From: a virus
Virus record (IMG/VR): IMGVR_UViG_3300028908_000002
Location: 1 to 50,182 of that record
Strand: one strand, 5' to 3'
Length of the DNA stretch: 50,182 nucleotides
The notes under the pieces are model-generated. The model was not told the origin of the DNA. It was given only the letters and a program-made list of their open reading frames with translations, and searched no databases. A program made the translations under genes and the position numbers. Shown here one piece after another: positions 18,626 to 26,220 of the stretch (position 1 is its first letter; each line of letters starts with the position of its first letter).

Positions 18626-19822
18626 TTACCCCCTCTTACCTATGAAGTACTCAAAATGGATAAGTCCAAAGTTGTACCCTGTAATTTTAGTACTGTAATC
18701 TGTGTTATGCTCTCTGTACACTGCAGGTGCTACGTTAAAAAAGCCCCTTAGGAAGCTCTCGCTGAATTCTCCTGCATCGTATGTCTCGTATCTGTACTCT
18801 GGAGTCGGCCCAGATGCCATACGAAGCGCTGACTGTCCAACAATTACGCCTCTACCTACGAGGTCATTCGATACGCTAAAGCCTTGCTCACCACTCATTT
18901 TACCATCTTTATTAAATAATCGCCATCCAGGGAGCATTACACCTGTACCTCCGAGATGTCTGTTCAATGTTGTACCATGAAATGTTGGAACTGCTACGAA
19001 GTCTAAGTTACCAAATGTGCCAAGATAACCTCTGATAGCCATATTTCTCTCACCTCTCACATCATACTGTGCGAGGTCTCTGAAATCGGTTGACTCTCTC
19101 AACAATCTAAAGAATGTGCTATCTACAAATACAGTGTATCTACCTGAACTGTTAGACGGCACAAGTGGCAATCTATTACCGCCATTAGTAAAGCCCCATC
19201 CCTCTGATGCTGCTTCTTCCAACTTTCTCACAAACTTGAGTGTAGGTGTATCAGTTGATGTAAGAGCAGCCATAGTGGTCTTACCGTTAGGTCTAATGAT
19301 GTGTGACGGTGCACAGTGTGTCATTGTGCCCTGTAATGCGTCAGCCATTGACTGATGTACCCATCTTGCATTTAAGTTAGCCAACTGCCCCATAGCGTAG
19401 CTGTGCTTTGTGTTGTTCACTTTGTCATATGCAGAGCCTTCAACAGCCCAACCGTTATCTCTGACAAATCTGTAAAAGTGCATTGTCAACTCATCGCTGA
19501 AGTACTTTTGTACCTCGCCCTTTCCCTCAGCTCTTGACTTACCCATGATAGGTGGGTTAACCAAGAAACCATCATAATCAAATGTTATAGCTTGTTTAGC
19601 GTTCTGCGCTGTTCTCGTACTTCTGTATATTACAGATGAAGCACTGTTGCCTATATATGCGTTGAACAAGTTTGTTCTCTGCATTGCGACAATTAGCTTC
19701 TGTTTAATCCACTGCTTACGCGTCAACGGATCGTTCAAGTCAAGTTGTGCTGTGGTGTTCTGCGACGCATTTGGTGGAACAAAGCCTTGACTCGCAGACG
19801 CTGGTGTTACTACTGTTGCCAT
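18626..19822 (-). CDS. Major capsid protein, N4-gp56-like family, 398 aa
   Basis: The layout follows the N4 gp56/DUF4043 capsid family: an early WIKQKLIVAMQRTNLF helix, AITFDYDGFLVNPPIMGKSR, the E-loop/spine equivalent YFSDELTMHFYRFVRDNGWA, then a long helix MGQLANLNARWVHQSMADAL. The mid-domain contains GRYTVFVDSTFFRLL and GYLGTFGNLDFVAVPTFHG. Length is typical. Preceded by a scaffold-like gene, as expected. It would form the icosahedral shell. Confidence 0.75.
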   Translation of the reverse strand: MATVVTPASASQGFVPPNASQNTTAQLDLNDPLTRKQWIKQKLIVAMQRTNLFNAYIGNSASSVIYRSTRTAQNAKQAITFDYDGFLVNPPIMGKSRAEGKGEVQKYFSDELTMHFYRFVRDNGWAVEGSAYDKVNNTKHSYAMGQLANLNARWVHQSMADALQGTMTHCAPSHIIRPNGKTTMAALTSTDTPTLKFVRKLEEAASEGWGFTNGGNRLPLVPSNSSGRYTVFVDSTFFRLLRESTDFRDLAQYDVRGERNMAIRGYLGTFGNLDFVAVPTFHGTTLNRHLGGTGVMLPGWRLFNKDGKMSGEQGFSVSNDLVGRGVIVGQSALRMASGPTPEYRYETYDAGEFSESFLRGFFNVAPAVYREHNTDYSTKITGYNFGLIHFEYFIGKRG

Positions 19823-19885
19823 GTATATCCTCTCCCTAAATTATTGTGGTGTACGATAGCTCATCACCGTCGTACCCTCTTCATA

Positions 19886-20329
19886 CTAAATGTATGAGAA
19901 TGTATCTACGCTATCCGGTGATACACCCGCTTCACGGGCAATATCTTTAATAGCCTCATCAGTTAGCGGTATGTCCTCTGTCGGCACACCATTCCAATCT
20001 ATGTCAGATGGCACGCCTACTTGTGGAGTTGTCTCATCAACCTTCTCCTTAGACACCTCTTGTTCTTTACCTTGATCTGCATCTTCACCTGCATTGGTAG
20101 GCGTGGCTGGTGTACCAGTCTCTTCCTGCTTTGGTGTGATGGCTGTCCTGTATGCTTGTACTCTCTCTTCAACAGCTTGATCGAGTAGCTCGGTGTATTT
20201 GACAGCGAATTGCGCTGGATCATTTTCCTTGAGCTGTTCAAGTGTCTCATTGAGTGGTACAACCAGTGTACTCTTAATCTCTTCCCTATACGCCTCAACG
20301 GCTGTATCGATTATATTCGTATCCGCCAT
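19886..20329 (-). CDS. Putative capsid scaffolding protein, 147 aa
   Basis: Small, very acidic, helical N-terminal half (AYREEIKSTLVVPLNETLEQ) with a disordered Pro/Thr/Glu-rich linker (residues 65-105) and a short C-terminal helical segment (TDEAIKDIAREAGVSPD). This composition and placement directly upstream of the capsid gene match phage scaffolds. It is the first gene of the late minus-strand operon, 150 bases from the divergent promoter. ATAAAGGATTACT precedes ATG 20329. Confidence 0.6.
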   Translation of the reverse strand: MADTNIIDTAVEAYREEIKSTLVVPLNETLEQLKENDPAQFAVKYTELLDQAVEERVQAYRTAITPKQEETGTPATPTNAGEDADQGKEQEVSKEKVDETTPQVGVPSDIDWNGVPTEDIPLTDEAIKDIAREAGVSPDSVDTFSYI

Positions 20330-20480
20330 AGTAATCCTTTATTTATGTTATCGTTATGCTTACACTCACATATAGCATAAGGCTAACATACGAGGAGGCG
20401 ACACTGCCCTGCCAAACAGTGCCACCTGCGGAGTGTACTATAACTACCTACTTAGGTGGAAAAATCTTTGTAGGCGGGTG

Positions 20481-20509
20481 ATTTTATCTAAATCGGTTTG
20501 ATTTGTCAA
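20481..20509 (-). promoter_or_regulatory. Late (virion) operon promoter, TTGACA-N17-TAAAAT
   Basis: On the minus strand, TTGACA (20509-20504) and TAAAAT (20486-20481) are exactly 17 bp apart. This near-consensus host sigma70 promoter would drive scaffold, capsid and the downstream virion genes, which suggests reliance on host RNA polymerase. Confidence 0.65.
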
Positions 20510-20549
20510 GTACTTTTGATTTCCCCTTTAAGGTAAAATGATAAAACGC

Positions 20550-20579
20550 TTGACAATCGAGTTTTTAAAGCCTTATATA
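20550..20579 (+). promoter_or_regulatory. Rightward promoter, TTGACA-N18-TATATA
   Basis: TTGACA at 20550-20555 and TATATA at 20574-20579, divergent from the late promoter with the -35 boxes 40 bp apart. Would transcribe the terminase genes. Confidence 0.5.
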
Positions 20580-20688
20580 TAAATAGGTATAGAATGAGCG
20601 TATTTTAACTTGATTTTTAGGTGGTAATTTGGGTTAAATGAGTGCAAAATCGGCTTCAAAATCGATTGATTTAGGGCTGAAATCTCGA

Positions 20689-20694
20689 TATAAT
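20689..20694 (+). promoter_or_regulatory. TATAAT box close to the small terminase gene
   Basis: A perfect TATAAT lies 30 bases before the start at 20724 without a -35 match but behind T-rich tracts, the style of Campylobacterota sigma70 promoters. Confidence 0.4.
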
Positions 20695-20723
20695 GAGCTA
20701 AAATTTTGATGAAAGGAATGAAA

Positions 20724-21122
20724 ATGTCATTTAAACCAGTAAAAGTTGAGCGATACGCACTCAAGGGATGGGCTAAACATCCTCGCACAGAGGAGATAGT
20801 ACAATTAGAGCGTACAGTGGCAGCACTAACCCCACCTGCCACACTTAAGAAGATGAATGCTGTAAATGCGCATAGCGCAAAGCCTATCAAACCACCTGCT
20901 GATCGTGCAGCAAACTTAGAGGCGCAGATTGACGCATATCTGCATACTGCAATAGACAAAATAGGTGTGCGTGTAGGAGAAGAAATCCCTCCTGCTGAAC
21001 TACAAAGACTCGTATCAGCACTCACACAGGTACAGGGTGCGCTGTTGAAGAAGGGTGGTACTGATGTGGACTTGTCAGCTACACGCTTAGACCACTTCAG
21101 GAGCTTACTTCGGAAATGTTAA
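20724..21122 (+). CDS. Putative terminase small subunit, 132 aa
   Basis: Basic N-terminus (VKVERYALKGWAKHPRTEEI) and helical C-terminus (ELQRLVSALTQVQGALLKKG). Position immediately upstream of the large terminase gene, size and charge fit a DNA-binding small terminase subunit, but no motif proves it. ATG 20724 is chosen because AAAGGA is seven bases upstream; in-frame ATGs at 20709 and 20718 are on the ribosome site. Confidence 0.5.
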   Translation: MSFKPVKVERYALKGWAKHPRTEEIVQLERTVAALTPPATLKKMNAVNAHSAKPIKPPADRAANLEAQIDAYLHTAIDKIGVRVGEEIPPAELQRLVSALTQVQGALLKKGGTDVDLSATRLDHFRSLLRKC

Positions 21123-21138
21123 ACCGCCGTATGTAAGT

Positions 21139-22845
21139 GTGGACAGGGCTACGCTTAAAGCGTTGTTTCCATTAGCTGACTTGGACATATTCTACAGAGA
21201 GCCTTCATCTGATGTAGAATTAGCTGAACGCTACTTGCCTAACAAACTGTGGCGTATGAATGTGTTGTATAAGATTAAGAATAAGTCGGGACGAGTTGTG
21301 CGCTTTGTTCTTAACGATGCACAGTTAAAGGTGTATAAGGAGTTGTTATCGCACCCTCGTTTGATTATATTGAAGAGTAGGCAGCGTGGTATATCCACAT
21401 TCATGCTGATATGCTACTTTGACGATGCACTAATTGAGGGTGTCATTGAAGCGGGTATGATGGCACAAGGTGAGAAGGAAATGGAGAACTTGTTTGACAA
21501 GGTTAAGCTGTTATGGCGTGAGCTTGATGACAGTGTGCTCCGCTTCTTATCCTTGCACACTGTCAAGGACACTACAAAAGCCTTTGAGTGGAATAACTTG
21601 AGTAAAATGTACTTACAGTTGTCCTTTAGATCGGGTACACTACAACGCTTCCATGTATCGGAGTATGCAAAGATAAGTAAAAGGTACCCCGAAAGGGCTA
21701 AGGAGACACGATCTGGTAGCTTACAAGCCATTCTACCTACAAAGGACAACTTAGTTGTAATTGAAAGTACGGCAGAGGGTGATAATGACTTCAAGCGTAT
21801 GTGGGATGGAGCGTGTGAGCTTGATGATAAAGAGAGGTCATATAATGACTTTAAACCAGTGTTTCTGTCGTGGTTGGACGATCCTGACTGTGTACTTAGT
21901 GTACCACAGCGTGATACACCTATCAGTGAAGCCTACTTCAAGCGTATGGCTGAACGATTAAAAGCCTTATTCAATTTGGGTGATAGGTTCGCTAAACAGT
22001 TGTGCGATGCGTCGGGTAATGTCAAGGTGCTTGATGTTCAACGCTGGTGGTGGATTGCCAAGTTGCGTGAGATGGACAATGACATGGAGTTAATGTTGAG
22101 GGAGTATCCTGCATATCCAGAGGAAGCCTTCTATTTGAGTATAGAGGGTGTGTGGTATAAGGACTTGTACGAGTATCTGTACAGTAACAATAGGTTCTCG
22201 CTTGACTTTGAGCTTATGTACGATGATACTATGCCCGTTGCTGTGGCATTTGACTTAGGCGTAGACGATAACACAGTGTTGTTGTATAGTCAATATACGG
22301 ACTTTCGTATTAACATGTTAGACATATCAATAGACTCAGGGCGTGATATAGTTAGCTATTGCAAGGAGATAAAAGGTAAAGCCTTAATAGAGGGGTGGAC
22401 GATTGGGTTACTTATACTTCCACACGATGCACGGAACAGGCACATCTCTTCAAATAAGACTGTGTATGACATAGTAGTTGAACACTTCCCTGACGCTATT
22501 GTCCATGTAGTTGAGAGGGCTGGTGTTTTAGCTGATCAAATTAAAGAGGTGCGTCGAGTTGGTAAATCCTTCTATTTGAGTGAGCGGTGTGATGTTGTTA
22601 AAGGCATGTTTCAAAACTACCGTATGAAGGTTGACGCTAACGGTATGCCTACGGGCAAAGATGTACACGATGAATGGTCTCATATAGCTGATGCAGTTAG
22701 ATACCTATCTCAAGTGGTTGATAGTGGCTATTATGCTTCCGTAGCCACAACTCTACATAGTTTGAGGGTGGCGGCTATGATGTCTCATTACAGTATAGAC
22801 GAGGAGCGTGAGTACGACACTATATATGATGGCTTATCTCTTTAA
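21139..22845 (+). CDS. terL: Terminase large subunit, 568 aa
   Basis: The ATPase-nuclease motor that packages DNA. Visible motifs: adenine-binding/Walker A region LKSRQRGISTF (about 79-89), Walker B with catalytic Glu in LVVIESTAEGD (about 205-215), nuclease motif I AFDLGVDDNT (about 370), and the C-terminal acidic motif HDEWSHIADAVRYL (about 511-524). The GTG at 21139 is the only reasonable start: the frame is open only from 21091 and has no ATG upstream. No good ribosome site is present, so translation is probably coupled to the upstream gene 16 bases away. The gene includes an exact AGTGTACCACAG (21898-21909), a 12-mer otherwise seen in the adjacent non-coding region. Confidence 0.85.
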   Translation: MDRATLKALFPLADLDIFYREPSSDVELAERYLPNKLWRMNVLYKIKNKSGRVVRFVLNDAQLKVYKELLSHPRLIILKSRQRGISTFMLICYFDDALIEGVIEAGMMAQGEKEMENLFDKVKLLWRELDDSVLRFLSLHTVKDTTKAFEWNNLSKMYLQLSFRSGTLQRFHVSEYAKISKRYPERAKETRSGSLQAILPTKDNLVVIESTAEGDNDFKRMWDGACELDDKERSYNDFKPVFLSWLDDPDCVLSVPQRDTPISEAYFKRMAERLKALFNLGDRFAKQLCDASGNVKVLDVQRWWWIAKLREMDNDMELMLREYPAYPEEAFYLSIEGVWYKDLYEYLYSNNRFSLDFELMYDDTMPVAVAFDLGVDDNTVLLYSQYTDFRINMLDISIDSGRDIVSYCKEIKGKALIEGWTIGLLILPHDARNRHISSNKTVYDIVVEHFPDAIVHVVERAGVLADQIKEVRRVGKSFYLSERCDVVKGMFQNYRMKVDANGMPTGKDVHDEWSHIADAVRYLSQVVDSGYYASVATTLHSLRVAAMMSHYSIDEEREYDTIYDGLSL

Positions 22846-22915
22846 GCTTCTATTGTAGTGTGGTACGCTCACATGAAACACTGAACATGCTCCTGCTACG
22901 CAGTCGCTGATTATG

Positions 22916-22954
22916 TTGTGTAGAAGCAGTTACTCCGTAACTACTCCTACACAA
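22916..22954. repeat. Module hairpin 1, copy A
   Basis: Outer arms TTGTGTAG and CTACACAA enclose an inner stem AGTTAC/GTAACT with a TCC loop. Confidence 0.8.
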
Positions 22955-23068
22955 TGAAAACTTAAGCTTTGCTTAACTACAAACGCTACACTACTAAAAA
23001 TTTAAGCTTCAGTTAAGAATTAATCTAACCTTAACAAAAACGCTCCTGCTACGCAGTCGCTAATTAAG

Positions 23069-23109
23069 TTGTGTAGAACACTCCTGCTACGCAGAAGTGT
23101 ACTACACAA
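23069..23109. repeat. Module hairpin 1, copy B (inner stem replaced)
   Basis: The outer arms TTGTGTAG/CTACACAA are kept, but the inner stem is ACACT/AGTGT with CCTGCTACGCAG, itself a copy of the module's leading mini-hairpin, in the loop. Confidence 0.75.
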
Positions 23110-23201
23110 TAAAAACTTAAATCTGCCTTACATAAAGGCTTTCTCTTTCTAAAATTTAAGCTTAATTTAAGTTTTAATCAAATCTTAAACCAATCTTAAA
23201 T

Positions 23202-23243
23202 CGTATTTTACCTCTTAACCTAATCGTTAAGAGGTAAAATACG
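23202..23243. repeat. Perfect palindrome P1, 18-bp arms, 6-base loop
   Basis: Arm CGTATTTTACCTCTTAAC (23202-23219), loop CTAATC, perfect complementary arm 23226-23243. No T-run follows on either strand, so it is not a typical intrinsic terminator. Immediately followed by GAGTGTACCACAG. Confidence 0.9.
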
Positions 23244-23396
23244 GAGTGTACCACAGAACTTATACATTCAACATTACATCGTATGCTATGTAAACTTATT
23301 TCAAACTTAATTATTTTAACAATGAAAAGCCTCTTCGTGGGCGCAAAGCGTTACACACTCACAGTAAACGCTCCTGCTACGCAGTCGCTGATTATG

Positions 23397-23435
23397 TTGT
23401 GTATAAGCAGTTACTTCGTAACTACTCATACACAA
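23397..23435. repeat. Module hairpin 1, copy C
   Basis: Arms TTGTGTAT and ATACACAA: the G-C closing pair of copies A and B has become T-A on both sides. Inner stem AGTTAC/GTAACT with a TTC loop. Confidence 0.8.
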
Positions 23436-23523
23436 TGAAAACTTAATCTAACCTTAACCCATTCTACACCTAAAAATTTAAGCTTCAGTTAAGAATTAAT
23501 CTAACCTTAAACCGATCTTAAAC

Positions 23524-23565
23524 CGTATTTTACCCCTTAACTTAAGGGTTAAGGGGTAAAATACG
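23524..23565. repeat. Perfect palindrome P2, 18-bp arms
   Basis: Arm CGTATTTTACCCCTTAAC, loop TTAAGG, perfect complement 23548-23565. Compared with P1, one T-A pair in the stem is changed to C-G on both arms. Confidence 0.9.
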
Positions 23566-23645
23566 GAGTGTACCACAGCACTTACACACTAAATATTGCA
23601 TTGTATGCTATGTTAAACGCTCCTGCTTCGCAGTCGCTGATTAAG

Positions 23646-23684
23646 TTGTGTATGAGTAGTTACTTCGTAACTACTCGTACACAA
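23646..23684. repeat. Module hairpin 1, copy D (longest stem)
   Basis: An almost continuous 18-bp stem. TTGTGTA pairs with TACACAA, a T/G wobble follows, then GAGTAGTTAC pairs with GTAACTACTC around a TTC loop. Confidence 0.8.
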
Positions 23685-23772
23685 GGAAAACTAAAATTAA
23701 CCTTAACCCATTCTGCTCCCAAAAATTTAAGCTTAATTTAAGCTTTAATCAAACCTTAAACCAATCTTAAAT

Positions 23773-23814
23773 CGTATTTTACCCCTTAACCTAATCGTTA
23801 AGGGGTAAAATACG
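23773..23814. repeat. Perfect palindrome P3, 18-bp arms
   Basis: Arms as in P2 (CCCC/GGGG version) but with the CTAATC loop of P1. Followed by GAGTGTACCACAG. Confidence 0.9.
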
Positions 23815-24467
23815 GAGTGTACCACAGCACTTACACACTAAATATTGCATTGTACAACATGTAAACTAAAATTAACCTTAAGCGTTTTAGAGCTAAAAGC
23901 CTTCAGTGGGTGGTGTTAGGGCGCGAACCCCTACCCTCCTTTGCCCCACCCCCTCCCCCTCACTCCTCACGCTCCACTCTTCGCACACAATACATTAGTC
24001 CGTTGCACACACGCCATTTTCAGCCGTTGCACATCGTCGCACATGACAGGAACACGGAGTAAAGAGACGCTTTAACCATCGCACATACAGCTAAAACGAG
24101 CATATTACATCATGTTATGTTAACACGGTGTGCGGGATTTTAAGCGATTTTATAGCCTTACCCTTAAAATGACCCATTTTTTACCAGTTTTTCGCTCTCC
24201 GTTCGATTTAGAGCCATTTTTGAGCGAAATTTTTAGATTTTTGGAGTGAAAAAGTGAAATAGGTGGCAATCAAAACCAAATAAAATTAAAAATATTTAAT
24301 AATTAAAGATATTTAACTTTTACAGTGCGCATTGTAAAATAAAGCCTCGTTTATGTTTAGTGATGTGGTGTCAGGGTGTCAAAATTCGAGTGTGCCACAG
24401 ACGGAAATTGCAGGGAGTGGAGTTTTAACGGAACTCCAAAAGTGAAAAAAATCCCAATTTTGGTACG

Positions 24468-24877
24468 GTAACTTTTACGGGTAATTTTTTATCGGGGAAA
24501 TTGTTACTCGTTTAAAAGCCTAAATTTAGGTATTATCTTATATAGTAACAATTTAACTTTAATATTTAGCATATATATATAAAAGGAAAAATATTGGTTT
24601 AAGGAAATTTTAAGTTTAAGGAAAATTTAAGTTTTAAAATTTAAGCTTTTTCCGTTTAAGTTTTATTATTATTATTATTATTATTGAAAAAAAAAGTTTG
24701 AAAAATTACTTGCTAAAAAGTTACCCGACCAAAAATTTTAAGCCCTAAATCCAGGGTTTCGGAGCGTAACAGGTAACTTTTAACCAAAAATAAAAAGTTA
24801 CGGCACCAAACCTTAAACAGTTACCGCCCCTCAAAAGCCCCAAATTTCGGGCGGTAACAAATTAAGCGTTTTGTTAC
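24468..24877. repeat. Cluster of GTTAC/GTAAC sites
   Basis: Ten copies of the pentamer in either orientation at 24468, 24503, 24545, 24720, 24766, 24773, 24797, 24820, 24854 and 24873. Two of them form a perfect 10-bp inverted repeat, GTTACCGCCC (24820-24829) with GGGCGGTAAC (24849-24858). Confidence 0.65.
24663..24683. repeat. (TTA)7 microsatellite
   Basis: Seven TTA units followed by an A9 run nearby, inside the most A+T-rich part of the gene-free region; could ease strand opening. Confidence 0.8.
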
Positions 24878-25011
24878 CCACCCCGAAACTTAAACGGCTT
24901 CACTGCTAAAGCAAACTCGATGCTCCGAGTGTACCACACAAATATTTTACACCCGTAAGCCCAATCGACTCAAGCGTATATAAGATGACAGACCACAAAG
25001 AAAGGCTTTTA

Positions 25012-25176
25012 ACACGGTGTACAAAGTGATTTTTCGTTTAAGGTTTCTCCGTGTCATGCCGTTTTGAAGGGGGGTAAAATCGATACACAAAGCCAAAACA
25101 GATGTATTGTACATAAAGCGCAGGAATACACAAAGCCCTTTACCCTACTGTATCGAAGGATTTACACGGTGTACAA
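25012..25176. repeat. Direct repeat of ACACGGTGTACAA, two copies
   Basis: Exact copies at 25012-25024 and 25164-25176. A third, partial copy (ACACGGTGTGC) is at about 24123. Each contains the small palindrome ACAC-G-GTGT. Confidence 0.6.
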
Positions 25177-25183
25177 TGCTTGT

Positions 25184-25287
25184 TTACCCTTATATACCAC
25201 AATTCTAAGCATATAATGCCGTGTTCACCCTTACATACTACAATTTTTACACTGTACGATGTCCGTTTACCCTTACATACTACAATC
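25184..25287. repeat. Three iteron-like repeats at 41-42 bp spacing (candidate origin)
   Basis: Core pattern TT(A/C)ACCCTTA(T/C)ATAC(C/T)ACAAT; the nine-base TYACCCTTA starts at 25184, 25225 and 25267. Spacing close to four helical turns puts all three on one DNA face. Replication-initiator binding is an inference. Confidence 0.6.
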
Positions 25288-25614
25288 AAAAGAGCATACC
25301 ACAGTTAAAATTTTGTACCACACAAATAAACCACCCAAAAACGCCAAATTTTTAACGCCAAAATTTAAAATGCACTCCAAGCACATGACATCCCACACTC
25401 ATAAGTAAACTTAATTTTACCTTGTCAAGCCAAATTGCGACATTGATTTGTATTCCTACAACGCTACATTTTAAACTAAAATTTAAGCCCATTTTATATA
25501 TTATATGTTTATACAATGCACCTTAAACACATGACATCACACAAAAATTGACAGAAAACGCAAACTTTTTAGAAAGAAGGCTTTTATTTAAGCGTGTATT
25601 AAGGTTAATTGTAC

Positions 25615-25620
25615 TACAAT
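25615..25620 (+). promoter_or_regulatory. Candidate early promoter -10 (TACAAT)
   Basis: TACAAT preceded by ATTT, GTATT and TTAATT tracts about 11 bp apart; lies about 50 bases before the first early start. Another TACAAT is at 25512. Confidence 0.35.
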
Positions 25621-25670
25621 ACACTTATCGGTTAAGCAGACAACCGAAACCAAATAGAAAAGGATGCAGA

Positions 25671-26219
25671 ATGCAAGAGTTGAGAGAAATCGTTAAACTA
25701 TGCAAAGGGGTGGGAGTTGAACTACCCAAAGTTAGACAAGGTAAATTAAGCGGCGGCTTTGTCATCGAAAATGTTTTCGTGCAAGATGTCATAGGCGTTC
25801 AAGATGTGATGATCGCCATTTTGGCCGAGAGGTTAAAACACAAATATAATATCAGTTGGACTTTGAAGCCGTCAAACGAAATCACTGATCCAAATTTTCT
25901 TGAAGAAGGCTTATTGTCATTCACGCTACCAAGCGGCGATCACAAGACACTTGAATATGCCGTTGTCGAATGGTCAGACACACAAGATGTGTTGTCAAGC
26001 TATTGGTCAAAGGGCGGAGTTAACTCCGCTGACCCCGATTTTGTCGGGGATCAATGGGATACGCTAATTGAAGTGATATGGCAGTGTTTCAATAGCTGCC
26101 GCCCATATTTGTACGATTTAATACTTGATGAGCTTCATAGGGCGCGTAACTATGAGGTATGTAAGAAGTATAGCGCTTTGAATAATCTTGACAACGATAC
26201 AGTAGAAGAGGAGATTTAA
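25671..26219 (+). CDS. Unrecognised early protein, 182 aa
   Basis: No family recognised. Mixed alpha/beta soluble protein with no signal peptide; notable stretches are SGGFVIENVFVQDVIGVQDV and WDTLIEVIWQCFNSCRPYLY. ATG 25671 follows AAAAGGATGCAGA; the frame opens at a TTG at 25548 but that extension lacks a ribosome site and overlaps likely promoter DNA. First gene after the gene-free region, so probably early and involved in host takeover or replication start. Confidence 0.6.
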   Translation: MQELREIVKLCKGVGVELPKVRQGKLSGGFVIENVFVQDVIGVQDVMIAILAERLKHKYNISWTLKPSNEITDPNFLEEGLLSFTLPSGDHKTLEYAVVEWSDTQDVLSSYWSKGGVNSADPDFVGDQWDTLIEVIWQCFNSCRPYLYDLILDELHRARNYEVCKKYSALNNLDNDTVEEEI

Positions 26220-26220
26220 G

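Larger units (their letters stand above)
20330..20723. other. Divergent promoter region between virion and terminase genes
   Basis: This 394-bp stretch has no plausible gene. It holds back-to-back sigma70-type promoters, an additional TATAAT before the small terminase gene, and, in the late leader, two short hairpins: CACTG/CAGTG around 20414-20433, and CTACCT/AGGTGG around 20442-20457. Confidence 0.6.
22889..23827. repeat. Tandem structured modules, one partial and three complete copies
   Basis: Each module has GCTCCTGCTACGCAGTCGCT, then a TTGTGTA-type hairpin, an A+T-rich segment with TTTAAGCTT, an 18-bp-arm palindrome and GGAGTGTACCACAG. Complete copies start near 23041, 23369 and 23618; the partial copy at 22889 lacks the second palindrome. 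The last two copies are spaced by exactly 249 bp at both palindromes. They are non-coding and only partly conserved outside the structured parts. Confidence 0.85.
22846..25670. other. 2.8-kb gene-free region with repeats (candidate origin/packaging/structured RNA region)
   Basis: No reading frame with a start and ribosome site is seen, apart from a weak TTG opening at 25548. From left to right it contains the tandem modules (22889-23827), a GC-richer stretch (23920-24080), very A+T-rich DNA with a (TTA)7 run, the GTTAC cluster (24468-24877), the 13-mer repeats, and three iteron-like repeats (25184-25287). Such a large non-coding block is exceptional in a phage with otherwise overlapping genes. 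Confidence 0.8.

Noticed and set aside
23202-23814. Calling the 18-bp palindromes intrinsic terminators
   Set aside because: Neither strand has a T-run after the stem, and stems of this length with covariation suggest another role.
22889-23827. CRISPR array
   Set aside because: Units are 150-330 bp and spaced irregularly, spacers are themselves partly repeated, and there are no cas genes; the Cas4-like nuclease at 35436 is a phage replication-type enzyme.
23917-23933. tRNA T-arm-like sequence on the minus strand (TAGGG-GTTCGCG-CCCTA)
   Set aside because: The loop lacks the conserved TTCRA arrangement and no acceptor, D or anticodon arms are found around it.
25548-25670. TTG start adding 41 residues to the first early protein
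   Set aside because: No ribosome site before it; ATG 25671 has AAAAGGA at good spacing, and the extension covers a promoter-like region.
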